This document shows positions 1 to 10,240 of a stretch of DNA of 64,000 bases, piece by piece. A model generated the notes under the pieces. That model did not search any database and was not told where the DNA came from. It worked only from the letters and a program-made list of their open reading frames with translations. Origin of the DNA: Patiria miniata (taxonomy: Eukaryota > Echinodermata > Asteroidea > Valvatida > Asterinidae); assembly GCF_015706575.1 (NCBI RefSeq), contig NW_024037074.1:28447334-28511333 (forward strand), read 5' to 3'. A program made the position numbers and the translations under genes. Positions within the stretch are counted from its first letter, which is position 1. Each line of letters opens with the position of its first letter.

Positions 1-1310
1 ATAGAATGAAGTCGATGGTATTGTGCGTTTCTGCATTCGGGCTTTCCCAAGTCCAGTAACGATTTTCCTTTTTCTGGAAAAAAGGTATTTCCAATCACAA
101 GACTCCTTGACAAAGTAAAGTTTATTAATCGGTCTCCCCTTTCATTCCTGTCCCCTATTCCAAATGAACCCATAGATGTTTCTTGTTCATCCATACGTCT
201 TCCCACCTTTGCGTTGAAGTCACCAATAACTAGGATGTATGTAGTATTGTCCGTGTCCAGAAGCTTGTTGAGATTCTCATAGAAAACCTCAGCTTCCTCG
301 TCTGTGTGGCTCGAGGTTGGTGCATATGCTTGTATGACCTTAAGACAGTGCTGTTGGTTGATTTGGAGCTTGACCATGGCTGTCTGTCTCCAATACACTT
401 GTATTCTATCACGTTTTGTTCAATGTTCTTGTTAATCAGAAAACCTACACCATAACGACTCTTCTGTGATTCGGATGTATAAAGCATGTGTCCACTTTCT
501 ACCAATTTGACCAGATTCTTCTTGTTTCTGCTAGTCCAATAATATGCCATTTGATCCTGGCGATTTCTTCTGTCAATGAGTCCAGACTCTCATCTGTCCT
601 TAAAGTTCTTACATTGTACGTACAAACATAAGTCTCTCTTTGGCTGCAGATGTTTCCCTTATCAGACCTGGACTTCCCTTTCGGGTTTGGGTTCAGATCG
701 TCATATACTGGTTGTGAACCAAAGGGTCCATCTGCTGCCGATGTCCTAACTCTCTGTCCTGTAGAGTAGGGCCCATTACGGCCACGGGCTATTTGGCCTC
801 CATCATTTTGACTGTTCATGTTGGTAGAGGTATTTGCCATACTCCACCGCGCTGGCAAGACGTGTTGGTGGAGGCTTCTTGTAGCATGCAGTTGTTTCCA
901 TACTAGGGCGAAGCTTCCCCTCTGTAGCAGGTTGTCTATGTTGTACATACAGTCTACAGGTTTACCGTAGCAGGTGCATGATTATAATTTCACCTGACCT
1001 GACCCCATACTATTTAACCCATAGCTGGGTCGAAGAATAAGATAAAATTAGGAATAGTCAAAACACCAAGTCAGTTCCCAAACCTCAGTATGGGGATACG
1101 CCTTTCCCGCCAACAGGAGATCTGTGTGTATGTACCCCTGCTGGCATCGGTGATGTCTTGACCTTTCCAGGGGTCAGGCGCCTCTAACCCTACCTAATTT
1201 AAGATACAACTAGACTTAAATGACAAGGCATTTCTAGAAAAGGAATAGGAGAAGATGGGGCTGGGGGTGAGAACAAGAATTGAAAGAGTGGACAGAAAAG
1301 ACAGCTGAGG
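1..1310 (-). mobile_element. RTE-like LINE, 5' part with endonuclease domain, running off the left edge
   Basis: Minus-strand frames encode the N-terminal half of an apurinic-type endonuclease of the RTE/BovB class (the family often mislabelled craniofacial development protein 2). Visible in order are TYNVRTLR and IIGLAETRR (positions 948-499), then SGHMLYTS and GVGFLINKN (550-230), then VIGDFNAKVG and, at the very edge, RYWTWESPNAETHNTIDF. The pieces lie in different frames, with one frame change near 500-550 and another near 230-360, so this copy is not intact. The reverse transcriptase would lie left of the window. Sequence from about 950 to 1310 looks like its 5' leader; the outer boundary is estimated from where the array-type spacer begins near 1363. 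Confidence 0.8.
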
Positions 1311-1475
1311 AAGTAGAGGGTGCTTAATCCCTCACTCTGATATAGATCAGCCTCTCTCTCTAGTTATTTATCTTTCAATAATTGAACAAGAGCAGTACAT
1401 ATTACTAAGACGGTGGTGAAGTCCACTCGTTTCATTTCCCCCACGGATTCTTGAAATATAATAATTAATCATTTG

Positions 1476-1795
1476 GGGGCTAATCATCCTTACTCGCAGC
1501 TGGGATGCTGAATTGCGAAGGACGCGGCTACAACGTGGTCGGGCCGCTGGCACGTAAAGGCGCCTATGGCTGCCGGCCACAACGACCCATATATGACCAC
1601 GGAGCACAGCCTGAGATCGAAAGTGTTTGATTTTTCCGGAGGGAGGAAAACCGGAGGGCCCGGAAAAAAACCCTCGTGGCACTGGAGAGAACCAACGCAC
1701 AACTCTACTCATATGCGATCCGCGGCCAGGATTCAAACCGTGGTCACCTTGATGAGAGGCGAGGCTTTACGCACAAGCCACCCATGCCACCCAAA
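1476..1795 (-). mobile_element. tRNA-derived SINE, family 1, old copy
   Basis: Read on the minus strand, the head begins near 1795 with a pol III A-box-like GTGGCTTGTGCGT and a B box (GGTTTGAATCC here; the perfect GGTTCGAATCC occurs in the copies at 26575 and 60535). A non-tRNA body of about 250 bp follows and ends in an A/T-rich tail. The same insertion sits at the same place in other Q blocks, so it predates duplication of the spacer. Confidence 0.75.
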
Positions 1796-2030
1796 ATGCT
1801 AGTATAATGTATATGACCACGGAGCACAGCCTGAGATCGAAAGTGTTTGATTTTTCCGTAGGGAGGAAAACCGGAGGGCCCGGAGAAAAACCCTCGTGGC
1901 ACTGGAGAGAACCAACGCACAACTCTACTCACATGCGATCCGCGGCCAGGATTCAAACCGTGGTCACCTTGATGAGAGGCGAGCGCTTTACGCACAAGCT
2001 ACCCATGCCACCCAAAATGCTAGTATAATG
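1591..2030. repeat. 220-bp tandem duplication of the SINE head and flank
   Basis: Positions 1591-1810 and 1811-2030 are near-identical direct repeats (offset 220 bp). Both begin ATATGACCACGGAGCACAGC and run through the pol III boxes to CCAAAATGCTAGTATAATGT. The duplication is private to this block; the blocks at 26575 and 60535 have a single copy. Confidence 0.9.
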
Positions 2031-2559
2031 TAGTCAGGAAAAATAATGAGGGACAAAAGAAACGCACCCCCCACGCCTATTGATTTTGTAACGGCCAGCT
2101 AGCCGGGTATCAGGCCCTTTTACCTGCCTCCCTTTCCCTCCACTCACAGCCTAACATAACTGGAAGCACATGGACAATTTGGTTCTGTATCCGCCGTGAA
2201 GGGGCAGGGTGGTTAGGCCGTTTGGGTCTGAAGGTTGTAAAACATTAATTAGGTGGTTGCGTCCGCAGATTGACGGGAGATGGGTGAGAATGAGATGGGG
2301 GGGGGTGGCAAAGCCTTGGTGAGAGAAGCTGGATAGGGTGATAGGGGCAGGGTCGTTGCAAAGTGCAGCGGTGAGGTCTGAGTACCCGATTTAGTAAAAA
2401 TTGTATGCGCATTAAACACGCGGCCAGCTCCTAATGCCAGACGGCGTAGTACGGACGTCCTGTCCTCTTTGCCCCTGGTTATAGCTGTCCCAACACCCCA
2501 CAACCTCCGTGATTTATAAATATCCGATGGCAGATTCATTTCAGTTTAAATGTAAGTGC

Positions 2560-3785
2560 TGCACGTTCCCATCGTGGTCAAACTCATGGTCCCGGCCGGA
2601 TGTTGAGATAGATAAGATACGTCACTTCAAACTCAGTGGCGAACTGACCCGGAAAGCGAGGGAGGGCGTGCCTCACCACTCAGCCTTCCCGGGGTTCGGG
2701 GGAGGCGCTTAACTCTTTGAATGCTTCCTCCAAAAAATGAGGAGTCTTAATTAAGGTCCCTTTAATGAACCACGCCAATGAGTAATACTTCGCGGCGTAA
2801 TGTCTCTCGGAAATACTAGGTTTGAAAACTACACACCCTAAATAGGCTGAAGTATAGGTACTGTTTGGAATTGTGGGCAGTATTGTTCCTCTAGAAATCA
2901 GGCATACTCAGGGGGCACACTTAGTGATTTTTTTGGACTTTGGGTAGAATGTGGACCACCATCCTTTCAAAGTTTCTCAGTAGGCATTCTGATAGGCCGG
3001 CCTATTTTAGCGGGGAAAACTGTTAGTTGTCATCAGCAGAAAACTGATGAGTGAATAACTAAAAACAAAGGCACTCGATAGGTTACCCAACGAAAAACAA
3101 ATGTCACGAGATGACTGTTAATGCTGTAAAAATAGGTTTACTCTTCCTCTTCCTCTCGACGTAACTATTAATAGAAAGGGAAACAACAACACTCTAGCAT
3201 TAAATAAGTACCCCACGTTGGCTGCCCAGGGTGGTTAGGAGGGGGAAGGGATGATGGGGGGGGGCGGAATTTCAATATGGGGATTCGTGCTTGGCTTGGA
3301 GATCAGGCTATTGAATGTTAGTGTTCCTAAGGAAAGAGGTTTGTTGCACATGGTAGGATCCAAACAGTTCGGGTAAGTCTGGGATGAGGTTTGATTAGGC
3401 GAGGGTCAGGATAAGGGTTGGCATAGTTATGTGTTTGGTTTTAGGTACAGGTTGGGCTCAATAAGTGGAGATGGGAGTGCCTCAATAAGCGGGGAGGGGG
3501 TTCTGTAGGTGCAATGTCGATTGCATGCCGAGAAGTTGGCCTGGCCAAGCGCACGTTTGACTGTTGGAGGTGGATAGATGAATGGTTATAATTAAAGTTG
3601 CCTGCTGGGCTCTGCAAATTTAGTATACTTCACCGTAAGAGGGCGTTAACTGTACTTGGACAGGATATTATTAACACAATATATTGAAGTTCTTATTACG
3701 TTTTCTTCTCAAGCTAAATTATTACGCCTTCGTTTTCTATCAAAAAGGTAGACTGCATACCCTGACTACAAAATACAATCCACCA
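2560..3785. repeat. Conserved upstream spacer of gene 1
   Basis: Non-coding sequence shared in order with about 16640-17820, 29110-30295, 48730-50680 and 61480-62680, and partly with 37960-38590. Landmarks are AGGCGCTTAACTC, CCTTTAATGAACCACGCC, TTACTCTTCCTCTTCC, CACTCTAGCATTAAATAAG, GGCTGCCCAGGGTGGTTAG and TGGGCTCAATAAG. The GGCGTAACCCGGAAAGC phrase found at its start in the sister units is changed here. No gene is visible. Confidence 0.75.
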
Positions 3786-4204
3786 AATGCGTGGCTCCAT
3801 TAAAAAACACGAAGCGCAAAACAAACACTGATTGAATCACGTATGGCCGGGGTACGTCATTATTCTATCCACCAATCAGAGTAAGTCACCCAACAAGTCG
3901 GTGACCACAAGTGAGTGGTCTGTGATTGACAGGTGCCAATCACAATCCACGTGTTTGAATAGGTCACCGACATCCATACAATCATTCCACCAATTAGATG
4001 CGTATATTTGAGTGTCGGTGATACAAGCTTCGGGTTTCACGTGTGGCAATGTAACATTAGCATCATTTCCCTCTCATCAATATGAAGCGAGTCGGTGATA
4101 TGTGATTGACAGCGCGCAGGGGCCAATCACAAACCGGGCATGCAAGTTCCTCAGTCACTGCTCAGGAAATCGACGTCAATATTTAAGTCACAAGCTGCCG
4201 GCTC
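3786..4204 (+). promoter_or_regulatory. Promoter of C1q-collagen gene 1
   Basis: One of six near-identical promoter copies. Visible elements: CRE-like TACGTCAT (3853-3860); CCAATCA (3872); an inverted CCAAT pair GTGATTG...CAATCAC (3922-3943); an E-box CACGTG (3948-3953); a second inverted CCAAT pair, GTGATTG at 4102 with CCAATCAC at 4123; CGACGTCAAT (4171-4180), a CRE half-site fused to the TATA-like TATTTAAG (4180-4187). An initiator-like TCACTCC places transcription start near 4205. NF-Y and CREB/ATF binding are inferred from motif identity only. Confidence 0.75.
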
Positions 4205-4288
4205 ACTCCTCACAACGATCGCAGCTCACGTCCACGTTCAGACGACAACCCAAGAGAACTGCTTGCAAGATCGAACAAGAATTGCACG
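4205..4288 (+). other. Gene 1 non-coding exon 1 (5' UTR)
   Basis: An 84-nt exon predicted from the initiator to a strong donor (GCACG, then GTGAGT at 4289). The exon sequence and donor are conserved in all six units. Joining to the acceptor at 8785 places ACG directly before ATG, giving an A at -3. Unlike the other five copies this exon has no upstream ATG: the site reads CTCACGTCC instead of CTCATGTCC. Confidence 0.7.
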
Positions 4289-4600
4289 GTGAGTGTTTAA
4301 AACAATCTTTTGCGCTTGATATTCAGCTAAACTTTAGGTTTGATCTTTTGCGATATGCATGTATTATATTGACACAAAATTGCTTATAGCCAGAACAGCG
4401 TGCTGTCAATATTTCAGACACTGATGATTGCATTCCCATACAGTAACTCGATTACTTGGTGGTTGAATAATAACCAGCTTATTATGTTGTATACAATATA
4501 GCTGAATTAACTCTTAGTCTCAACAGCTGATGCGGATTTGGACCAACATTTTGTGAGGCCAAATTTTCAGGTAATAAATGCTATTGCTAAGAGCAAATGA

Positions 4601-5303
4601 GGCCAAAACAAGTCTCCGGTTTCTGGTCTGCGCCCGCGTCACCGTACGCGTAGTCATGCACGTCGGCAACAAGTTATTTTTTTTTCCATCCAAGATTGGA
4701 TTGAAATCCTGCTGCTGCACAATTTAAACATGTTTTTAGATGGGGTAACGATCGAGTGTGAGCTTTATGTGGCCTCTCTGCGCTTCCATATATTTTGCAC
4801 TGATTTTTGTCGGGCAGCAGCTCCATTTACAGATTTTGCAATTTTGTAATTGTGTGTCTGGAAGCCAGACTAAGGGTGCGATGGTCGTGTATCTATAACC
4901 TTTAAATGTTTAGAACCACACTATGTAACGGAGCAGACTTATGACCAGCCTGACAGCTCATGCACGATGTTGATGTCGCTGTATGGTGTGACGTCACCGT
5001 TTTCTCTTATTTTTGTCTTGATTATCCAAATCCCCCCCCCCCCAAAAAAAACATGTTTGTGTCGGTCGAGATAACAAGTGGGTGCAAAATTATCAAGCCT
5101 TGTGGCCTTACTCAAGCTCAACTCTGAAGGATATATTTTAAGAGAGTTTCAAGGGATCGAATCTTCATCGGCAACATCAGCCGCATCAGCCGACATTTTG
5201 AAGATAAAAACAGTTGGGGCAAAAAAACCAAAAAAAAACCCAACGAAACCGCGTCCCCGCACCACTTTCGGGGCAAGCTCCACACCAGATTTGTTTGGGG
5301 GCC
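4601..5303 (+). mobile_element. Harbinger-like short inverted-repeat element, family GGCC, 703-bp copy
   Basis: The left end reads GGCCAAAACAAGTCTCCGG and continues TTTCTGGT. The right end reads ACCAGATTTG...GGGGGCC, an imperfect inverted match. It is bounded by TGA on the left and TAA on the right, close to a TWA-type target duplication. The interior matches the 51321-51700 copy in opposite orientation. Units 2 and 6 have an empty site here (AGAGCAAACTAATCAGGG in unit 6). Non-coding. Confidence 0.6.
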
Positions 5304-6585
5304 TAATCAGGTTTTTTTAATTTCTTCAGATTTAGGAATTCCTGTCTGACAATATTTCCGCTTCTACTTCCATGGTGCACTCTCAACGCACAATAGTTAT
5401 TGTCAAATATACTGACTGATTTCTCTCGTTTTTTGAAAACTTACTTGAATTGTTGTCGCTACAGGTAGCACACTCTAAATTCATGGACGTTTTGTAGGTT
5501 TTTTTTATTGTTCGCCAGTCAGGTTCGCCAGTTTTCTAGTCAAATCTAGTGTAGGTTTGTCAAAAGTGTATTACATCAAGTTCCCTAATGTTATGGAAAA
5601 TCACTCACTTACACAATAATTCCGATGATAAATTACTCTCTTTTTTGTTGAGAAATAAATCTTGCGAAAGCTGATCAATCACCCCCTGTATTTTCTTGCT
5701 AGTTTTTCCTGTTTATTGTATCAAACATAACATCCCCTGCGATGCGATCACAATTTCCGGCAATAACTGTAACCCATTCAGGATAAAGGTTATGCGGAAG
5801 TTGGCCACGGAAGAACGTATAAAGGAAATCGGGACATCTCAAACATCCTGTCCTATGCTGTGTTATTTAAAATTGGGATAATCTCAATACCTTTTGCACT
5901 TTGTTTTGAAACTGTGTCATTTCGCTATTTGACAGTGCGCCATTCCTGTTTGATCATTATATATCCGCTCCGTTTACAAGTACCCCCTCACTGGCAAAGA
6001 AGGAACAGTTGGGGTTGACCGACCGACGCCATCTTGCCTGACTGCAATTTTGCCACGACGCGCTGCCGTACCACTGCGTGTACACAGAACAAATCCCCTG
6101 GTGTACGTGCGTCACACACAAGGGACGGTGCACATCAACCAGCTAAATGTCCCGCCCACTGGACGTCGTTGCTAAGTAAAAGGGCGCCCTCTTTGTTGGC
6201 ACACGGAGCCCATAGGCCTAAGCGTTACTTTAAGTATAAGCCGATAAAACTGTCACTGGTCAGAACAGACTAGAGGGCGTACATACGGATCATGATCACA
6301 CACTTTATTCAAGTTCAAATTGCTTTATCTAGCTGGATTCATTCATAGGAATCATGTAAAGAGTTGATGTTCGTACACATTATTCGGGTCGTCTGTTCTG
6401 CTGTCCGACTTCAACGTTTGAAGCACCAGCTTTCAGTGAATTCAGTCATGTTTACATGTAGGGTTCCACTCAGCATGCAACTGAGATCCTTCTAAATATA
6501 TTTTTTAAAAAGCAATATTTTCATTGTTTTTGGTTGTGAAATTGGTACAGATTTTTTAAAACCCTTAAGACTTTCCGAGACACAG

Positions 6586-6708
6586 TCATGGTTGACAAAC
6601 AGATGGTGGTTGATGCTAATAGCCAAACCGGTGCGCTGATTTCCCACCATCGGGGAAATAATTATTTTTGTAACGACTGTAATTTAATCGCGGTGGTCCA
6701 CCTGTAAT
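6586..6708 (+). other. Intronic segment with a repeatedly open short frame
   Basis: An ATG-initiated frame of about 39 codons (MVDKQMVVDANSQTGALISH and onward, stop before AATATTTCC) is also open in the introns of gene 2 (about 20014-20132) and gene 5 (52717 onward, and 52972-53089). Changes among copies are mostly replacements rather than silent, so translation is not supported. The segment is absent from introns 3 and 4. Confidence 0.3.
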
Positions 6709-7494
6709 ATTTCCGCCACTATACTTCACTGGATTTAGATCGGTTTCCCATATCAATGCAGAAAATAACTCAATAACTCATTTTTATAAATTGGTATTAT
6801 TTTCCGCCAGCAATCTGCTCACCTGTTGATGATTTCTTTCGTGATAAAATTCAAGAACATTACATCAAGTGAGTAATTCTTGTTTTACATTTTCTCTCAA
6901 TTTAGCGCTACAATAGCATGGTATTTTGGCGGAAGACTATGTTTGTTTATGCACCGATAACGTTTTGGTCACCATTATAAACAGAAAACGTCATTCGATT
7001 CAAAACAAAGGTGCGACAGTGATATTAAAAGAAGTGAGGGATCCCCCTCCCCTACAACCACCGTCAAACCGTGACAAAAAATAGTTTCATTTTTGTCTAT
7101 GCCTACATACAATTTACAAACTAAAAAAAAAAAAAAAAAAAATCTGAGAACTAAAAGAAATAAAAGAGAGATACAGAAACCAAAGATTGAAGACTGCGTT
7201 AACCGTCAATCGTATTGGCAAAAAGAAATTGGATTGATTTTCAGTATTTTTTTCCATTATCTTTTTTATTTCCACATGGTGATTACAACTAGTCAATATA
7301 AGTCAAATTTTTCGTGAGAGGCCGATTTTTGGGCGAGTGCTAAAAAGTTCATTCTTTTTGTCACTTAATACACACTTAAATTGTTACTGATATGCACGTT
7401 TCATGATTCCTTCCCTGACATTTAAAAAGAAAAAAAACTTTTCAAAACATCATGTCATTTTATACCTTGTTTTAACACTGCCACATAATATCTT

Positions 7495-7651
7495 CAAGGG
7501 CGGATCCAGAGAGTTTATTGCCGGGCAAAGTTTGTGCCGGGAGAATGGGTGAGGGTTGAAGGGCTCTCTCAATCGAAATTTGCCTTTTTTGATAAATTTT
7601 CGGTCACTGCCGGGGGAGGGCGCCCCCTCCGCACCCATGGATTCGCCACTG
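7495..7651. mobile_element. Ancient hAT-like MITE in intron 1 of gene 1
   Basis: The 157-bp element starts CAAGGGCGGATCCAGAG and ends GGATTCGCCACTG, imperfect inverted ends of the CAGNGGCGGATCC type typical of hAT MITEs. ATCTT directly precedes (7490-7494) and follows (7652-7656) it, suggesting a 5-bp target duplication. It sits at the same site in all five introns, so it predates the array. Confidence 0.65.
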
Positions 7652-8785
7652 ATCTTGCTAAACTGCCGGACTTTATTAAACATGTTCTACTTTGGTACAC
7701 GTATGCATGAATGTGAATTCCCGGGCAGGACTGAAATCAAAAGCACAATAAATTCAATGCAAATACCTTAATTGCCTACCTTTACGCGTATAGTGAAGAT
7801 ACCATTAAATATTTTGATCGTTTTCTCAATTCAACTGGGTTGAAAATGCTTGCGTGTTTATATTCGAATTTGAAAGAAAGTGTTCGAATATTGAACGGGC
7901 AAGTTGTGAAATTGGACGGGAAAAAAACTATTGGAATGAAGAATTTGTTGTTTTAAAAACTCACATTTTGCTTTCAAAAACCCTTCAGTCGCTTGATAGT
8001 GCCTAAAAAATGCATACATTTGGGGGAGGAATGAATTTGAATAAAGGTTCTAATGAATGTCTTTGAATAAATTGAATGCATGATTTCAGGCTGCGTTTAG
8101 TTTCCCGAGAAATTTCACATAGCCACATTAAAACATGTTGTTTTTCTGGAGGTATTCGGCCAGGAAAATACTGGTCAAATAATAATTTCTCCATTATTTT
8201 TAAATGTGTAATTGTTCCTGTTTTCGAATGATGATTTATAAAAATGAGAAAAAAACCTCACAATTTCATTCAAACCAATGATAACATTATTTCATTTTTT
8301 ACTCAAGTATAAACGTTACCGGTTTTCGTTGTTCATTTTTTCAGCCTACACTGAACTCCTTGTGATCTCTTCTTGGACCTGAACTTTAAGTCTTCAAGAG
8401 CGAACCATCGAGGTCGGTGTGATGATGTTTAATAATGATTCTATCATGACCGTGGAAGGGGCGCGCCGTCCCCATATGAAACTGATGTAATTCGGTCTCC
8501 TTTCCAAACTTTTATCGGCGGGCAAAACAATAATACTAACAAGTCCAATAATGTGGATTGCCCGTAGTTGCAATGCCAACCGATTTAAAAAGAACCCACC
8601 TTTTTATTTACATGTTATCCCCCTCCCCCAGATAGGCCACTGCCATATCACGCCGACACATTCTCTGAATAATGATTCCTCCAAATTATGCCTCTTATAC
8701 AAATTCTTCAGTTTATGCAGTGATGCTGTTTGTAATGCAGTGATTTTGTTCGTTTGTAATAGGCCCTGTATTGTTTCCTTTACAG

Positions 8786-9613
8786 ATGAAGATCTGCGTC
8801 GCCACCATTCTGTCAATCGCCCTCCTTCTGGGTAACTCTGTCAAGCTCCGAGCTTCCGTTACTGGGCCGGTTCCCTCGGATGGCGATGGTCCTGCGTCTC
8901 AGGTGTGTCAGCAGTGCTGCCAGGGACCTGCTGCAATACCCGGCATACCAGGTCTGCCTGGGTCAGTAGGACCGATGGGGCCGTACGGTCAGCCGGGGTC
9001 AAAGGGCGATGCAGGTCAGCAAGGTGAGATTGGCCCTATTGGACCTATGGGTGAGCGGGGAGCACCTGGGAACACTGGGTCTAAAGGTGATGATGGGATT
9101 GGTCTGCCCGGCAAGATAGGTCCGAGAGGGCTACCTGGATTTGTTGGAGGAACTGGGGAAACTGGTGTCAAAGGTCAGAAGGGTGAGCCAGGGGAGACAC
9201 CAGACGACTCCAACCAGCGGGTGGCATTCACCGTGGTGAGGACGAGCCACTCAGATACCTCTACGAGTCAAGATATCCGTTTGCCATTCCAGCAGGCCGA
9301 GACCCTTCTGCCGGGTACCAGCTTCGATCTCCAGACCGGCACGTTCACCTGCAGTGTGCCGGGCACCTACGTATTTACGTTTTCTGTTCTTAAGTATGGC
9401 AACAGCGGTGGCCTTTACATCCATCTTGTTAAAAACAACCACAAGGTGATTACTACCCATGGTACATCAAATCAACAAGGTCAGTTGTCTGGTAGCGCAG
9501 TGCTGGTTCTGCAGCGAGGAGACTCGGTGTATGTTACCATGTACGGTACGGCGCAGGGTTCTTCGACCTATCACTACACCTCATTCAGTGGCTTCCTCCT
9601 TTTCTCCGAATAA
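8786..9613 (+). CDS. Secreted collagen-C1q domain protein, gene 1 (type A), coding exon
   Basis: A 275-residue secreted protein predicted to form trimers and act as a soluble recognition molecule of the C1q/C1q-TNF type. Signal peptide: residues 1 to about 23 ([16 protein letters not shown] core). A linker with CQQCC (Cys41, 44, 45) could make interchain disulfides. Gly-X-Y repeats run 53-103 and 106-138 (28 triplets) with one two-residue interruption at 104-105. The C1q domain runs about 144-273, opening QRVAFTVV, with Cys189 in [11 protein letters not shown] and closing TSFSGFLL. The start is the first ATG of exon 2, immediately after the acceptor; an apparent upstream extension would lie inside the intron. 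Its nearest relative is gene 5, not its neighbour gene 2. Family assignment is firm; ligand and immune role are inferred. Confidence 0.93.
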   Translation: MKICVATILSIALLLGNSVKLRASVTGPVPSDGDGPASQVCQQCCQGPAAIPGIPGLPGSVGPMGPYGQPGSKGDAGQQGEIGPIGPMGERGAPGNTGSKGDDGIGLPGKIGPRGLPGFVGGTGETGVKGQKGEPGETPDDSNQRVAFTVVRTSHSDTSTSQDIRLPFQQAETLLPGTSFDLQTGTFTCSVPGTYVFTFSVLKYGNSGGLYIHLVKNNHKVITTHGTSNQQGQLSGSAVLVLQRGDSVYVTMYGTAQGSSTYHYTSFSGFLLFSE

Positions 9614-9630
9614 ATGTATAATTAAATAAA
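9609..9630 (+). terminator. Gene 1 polyadenylation signals
   Basis: AATAAA overlaps the stop codon (9609-9614) and a second AATAAA lies at 9625-9630. The conserved CATAAATATACAGGAGCAG sequence follows shortly after in the type A genes. Confidence 0.5.
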
Positions 9631-9884
9631 TAAAATCAAATCACAACGCATAAATATACAGGAGCAGTGCTGCATTTTGTTGTTTTCGCTTTCCATTTTG
9701 CCACAACAGTATAAACCAATGAATTAAAAGAAAAATATTCAATGTCATGATAATAAGAAAGATACTTGATTCTTAATACAAAGCATTTTACATTCAAGTA
9801 TCAAAACGCTTTACAAGACATCAAAACTGCGTAAAAAAAACAGTTATAATTAAAAAGAAGTTAAATATATGACTTTTGAAAAAG

Positions 9885-10240
9885 AAGGTTTTAGCTGCGA
9901 TTAAAAAAACCCTTCAAATTCATTATTTTTTGCTCAAAAAACGCGGAAGTCTGCACGGTCACTGTATGCCTTGCCAGGCTTTGGACGAACTGTAGGAAGG
10001 TTAAACTGAACCCCATCACAGCTTTAGTACGAATGTAGTACAGCTTTAGTACGAAACGCGTGAACTGATATTTACTCTGTGAAGTACCGTAGCGCTGCCT
10101 CACCATGGTGGATAGGTTTGAAAAGTACTGAAGTATCTTGAATTCATTCCGCACCGTAACCGAGAGCCAACGTAGTTTCTGAAGTACGAGCGTACGACCC
10201 TTCCTTCTGCATATATGTTGTTATTTCTTAAACTGGTAAT
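9885..10240 (-). mobile_element. Ancient CR1/L2-like LINE 3' relic downstream of gene 1
   Basis: The minus strand preserves pieces of the reverse transcriptase C-terminal region: LRWLSVTVRNEFKIL, matching the usual LHWLP..RI.FKIL motif, then a degraded tail. The equivalent relics read LHWLPVINTVRVEFKIF (unit 3) and RLWNRLSAEMRKI (unit 2). The relic follows every gene at the same distance, so it was part of the founding unit. The copy is badly decayed. Confidence 0.6.

Larger units (their letters stand above)
1363..2560. repeat. Spacer block Q upstream of gene 1 (array-derived)
   Basis: This block recurs at about 26390-29110, 47760-48730 and 60330-61480. Landmarks are the phrase ATTTATCTTTCAATAATTGA, an embedded tRNA-derived SINE, GTAATGTAGTCAGG-like sequence, a purine-rich GGTGAGA stretch and a TGGCAGATTTATTTCAG motif at its right end. 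Here it contains a SINE plus a 220-bp tandem duplication. No coding signal is seen. Confidence 0.7.
4289..8785 (+). other. Gene 1 intron 1 (about 4.5 kb)
   Basis: Bounded by GTGAGT and a TTTCCTTTACAG acceptor. It holds a Harbinger-like element (4601-5303), sequence shared with the other introns (for example the GTTATGCGGAAGTTGGCCAC region near 5790), a short conserved frame near 6586-6705, an A-rich tract near 7120 and an ancient hAT-like MITE (7495-7651). No further exon is supported. Confidence 0.65.

Noticed and set aside
4160-4175. NF-kB/Rel site in the promoter (GGGAAATCGA in most copies)
   Set aside because: Only the 5' half matches the consensus and gene 1 has AGGAAATC; too weak to list as a regulatory site.
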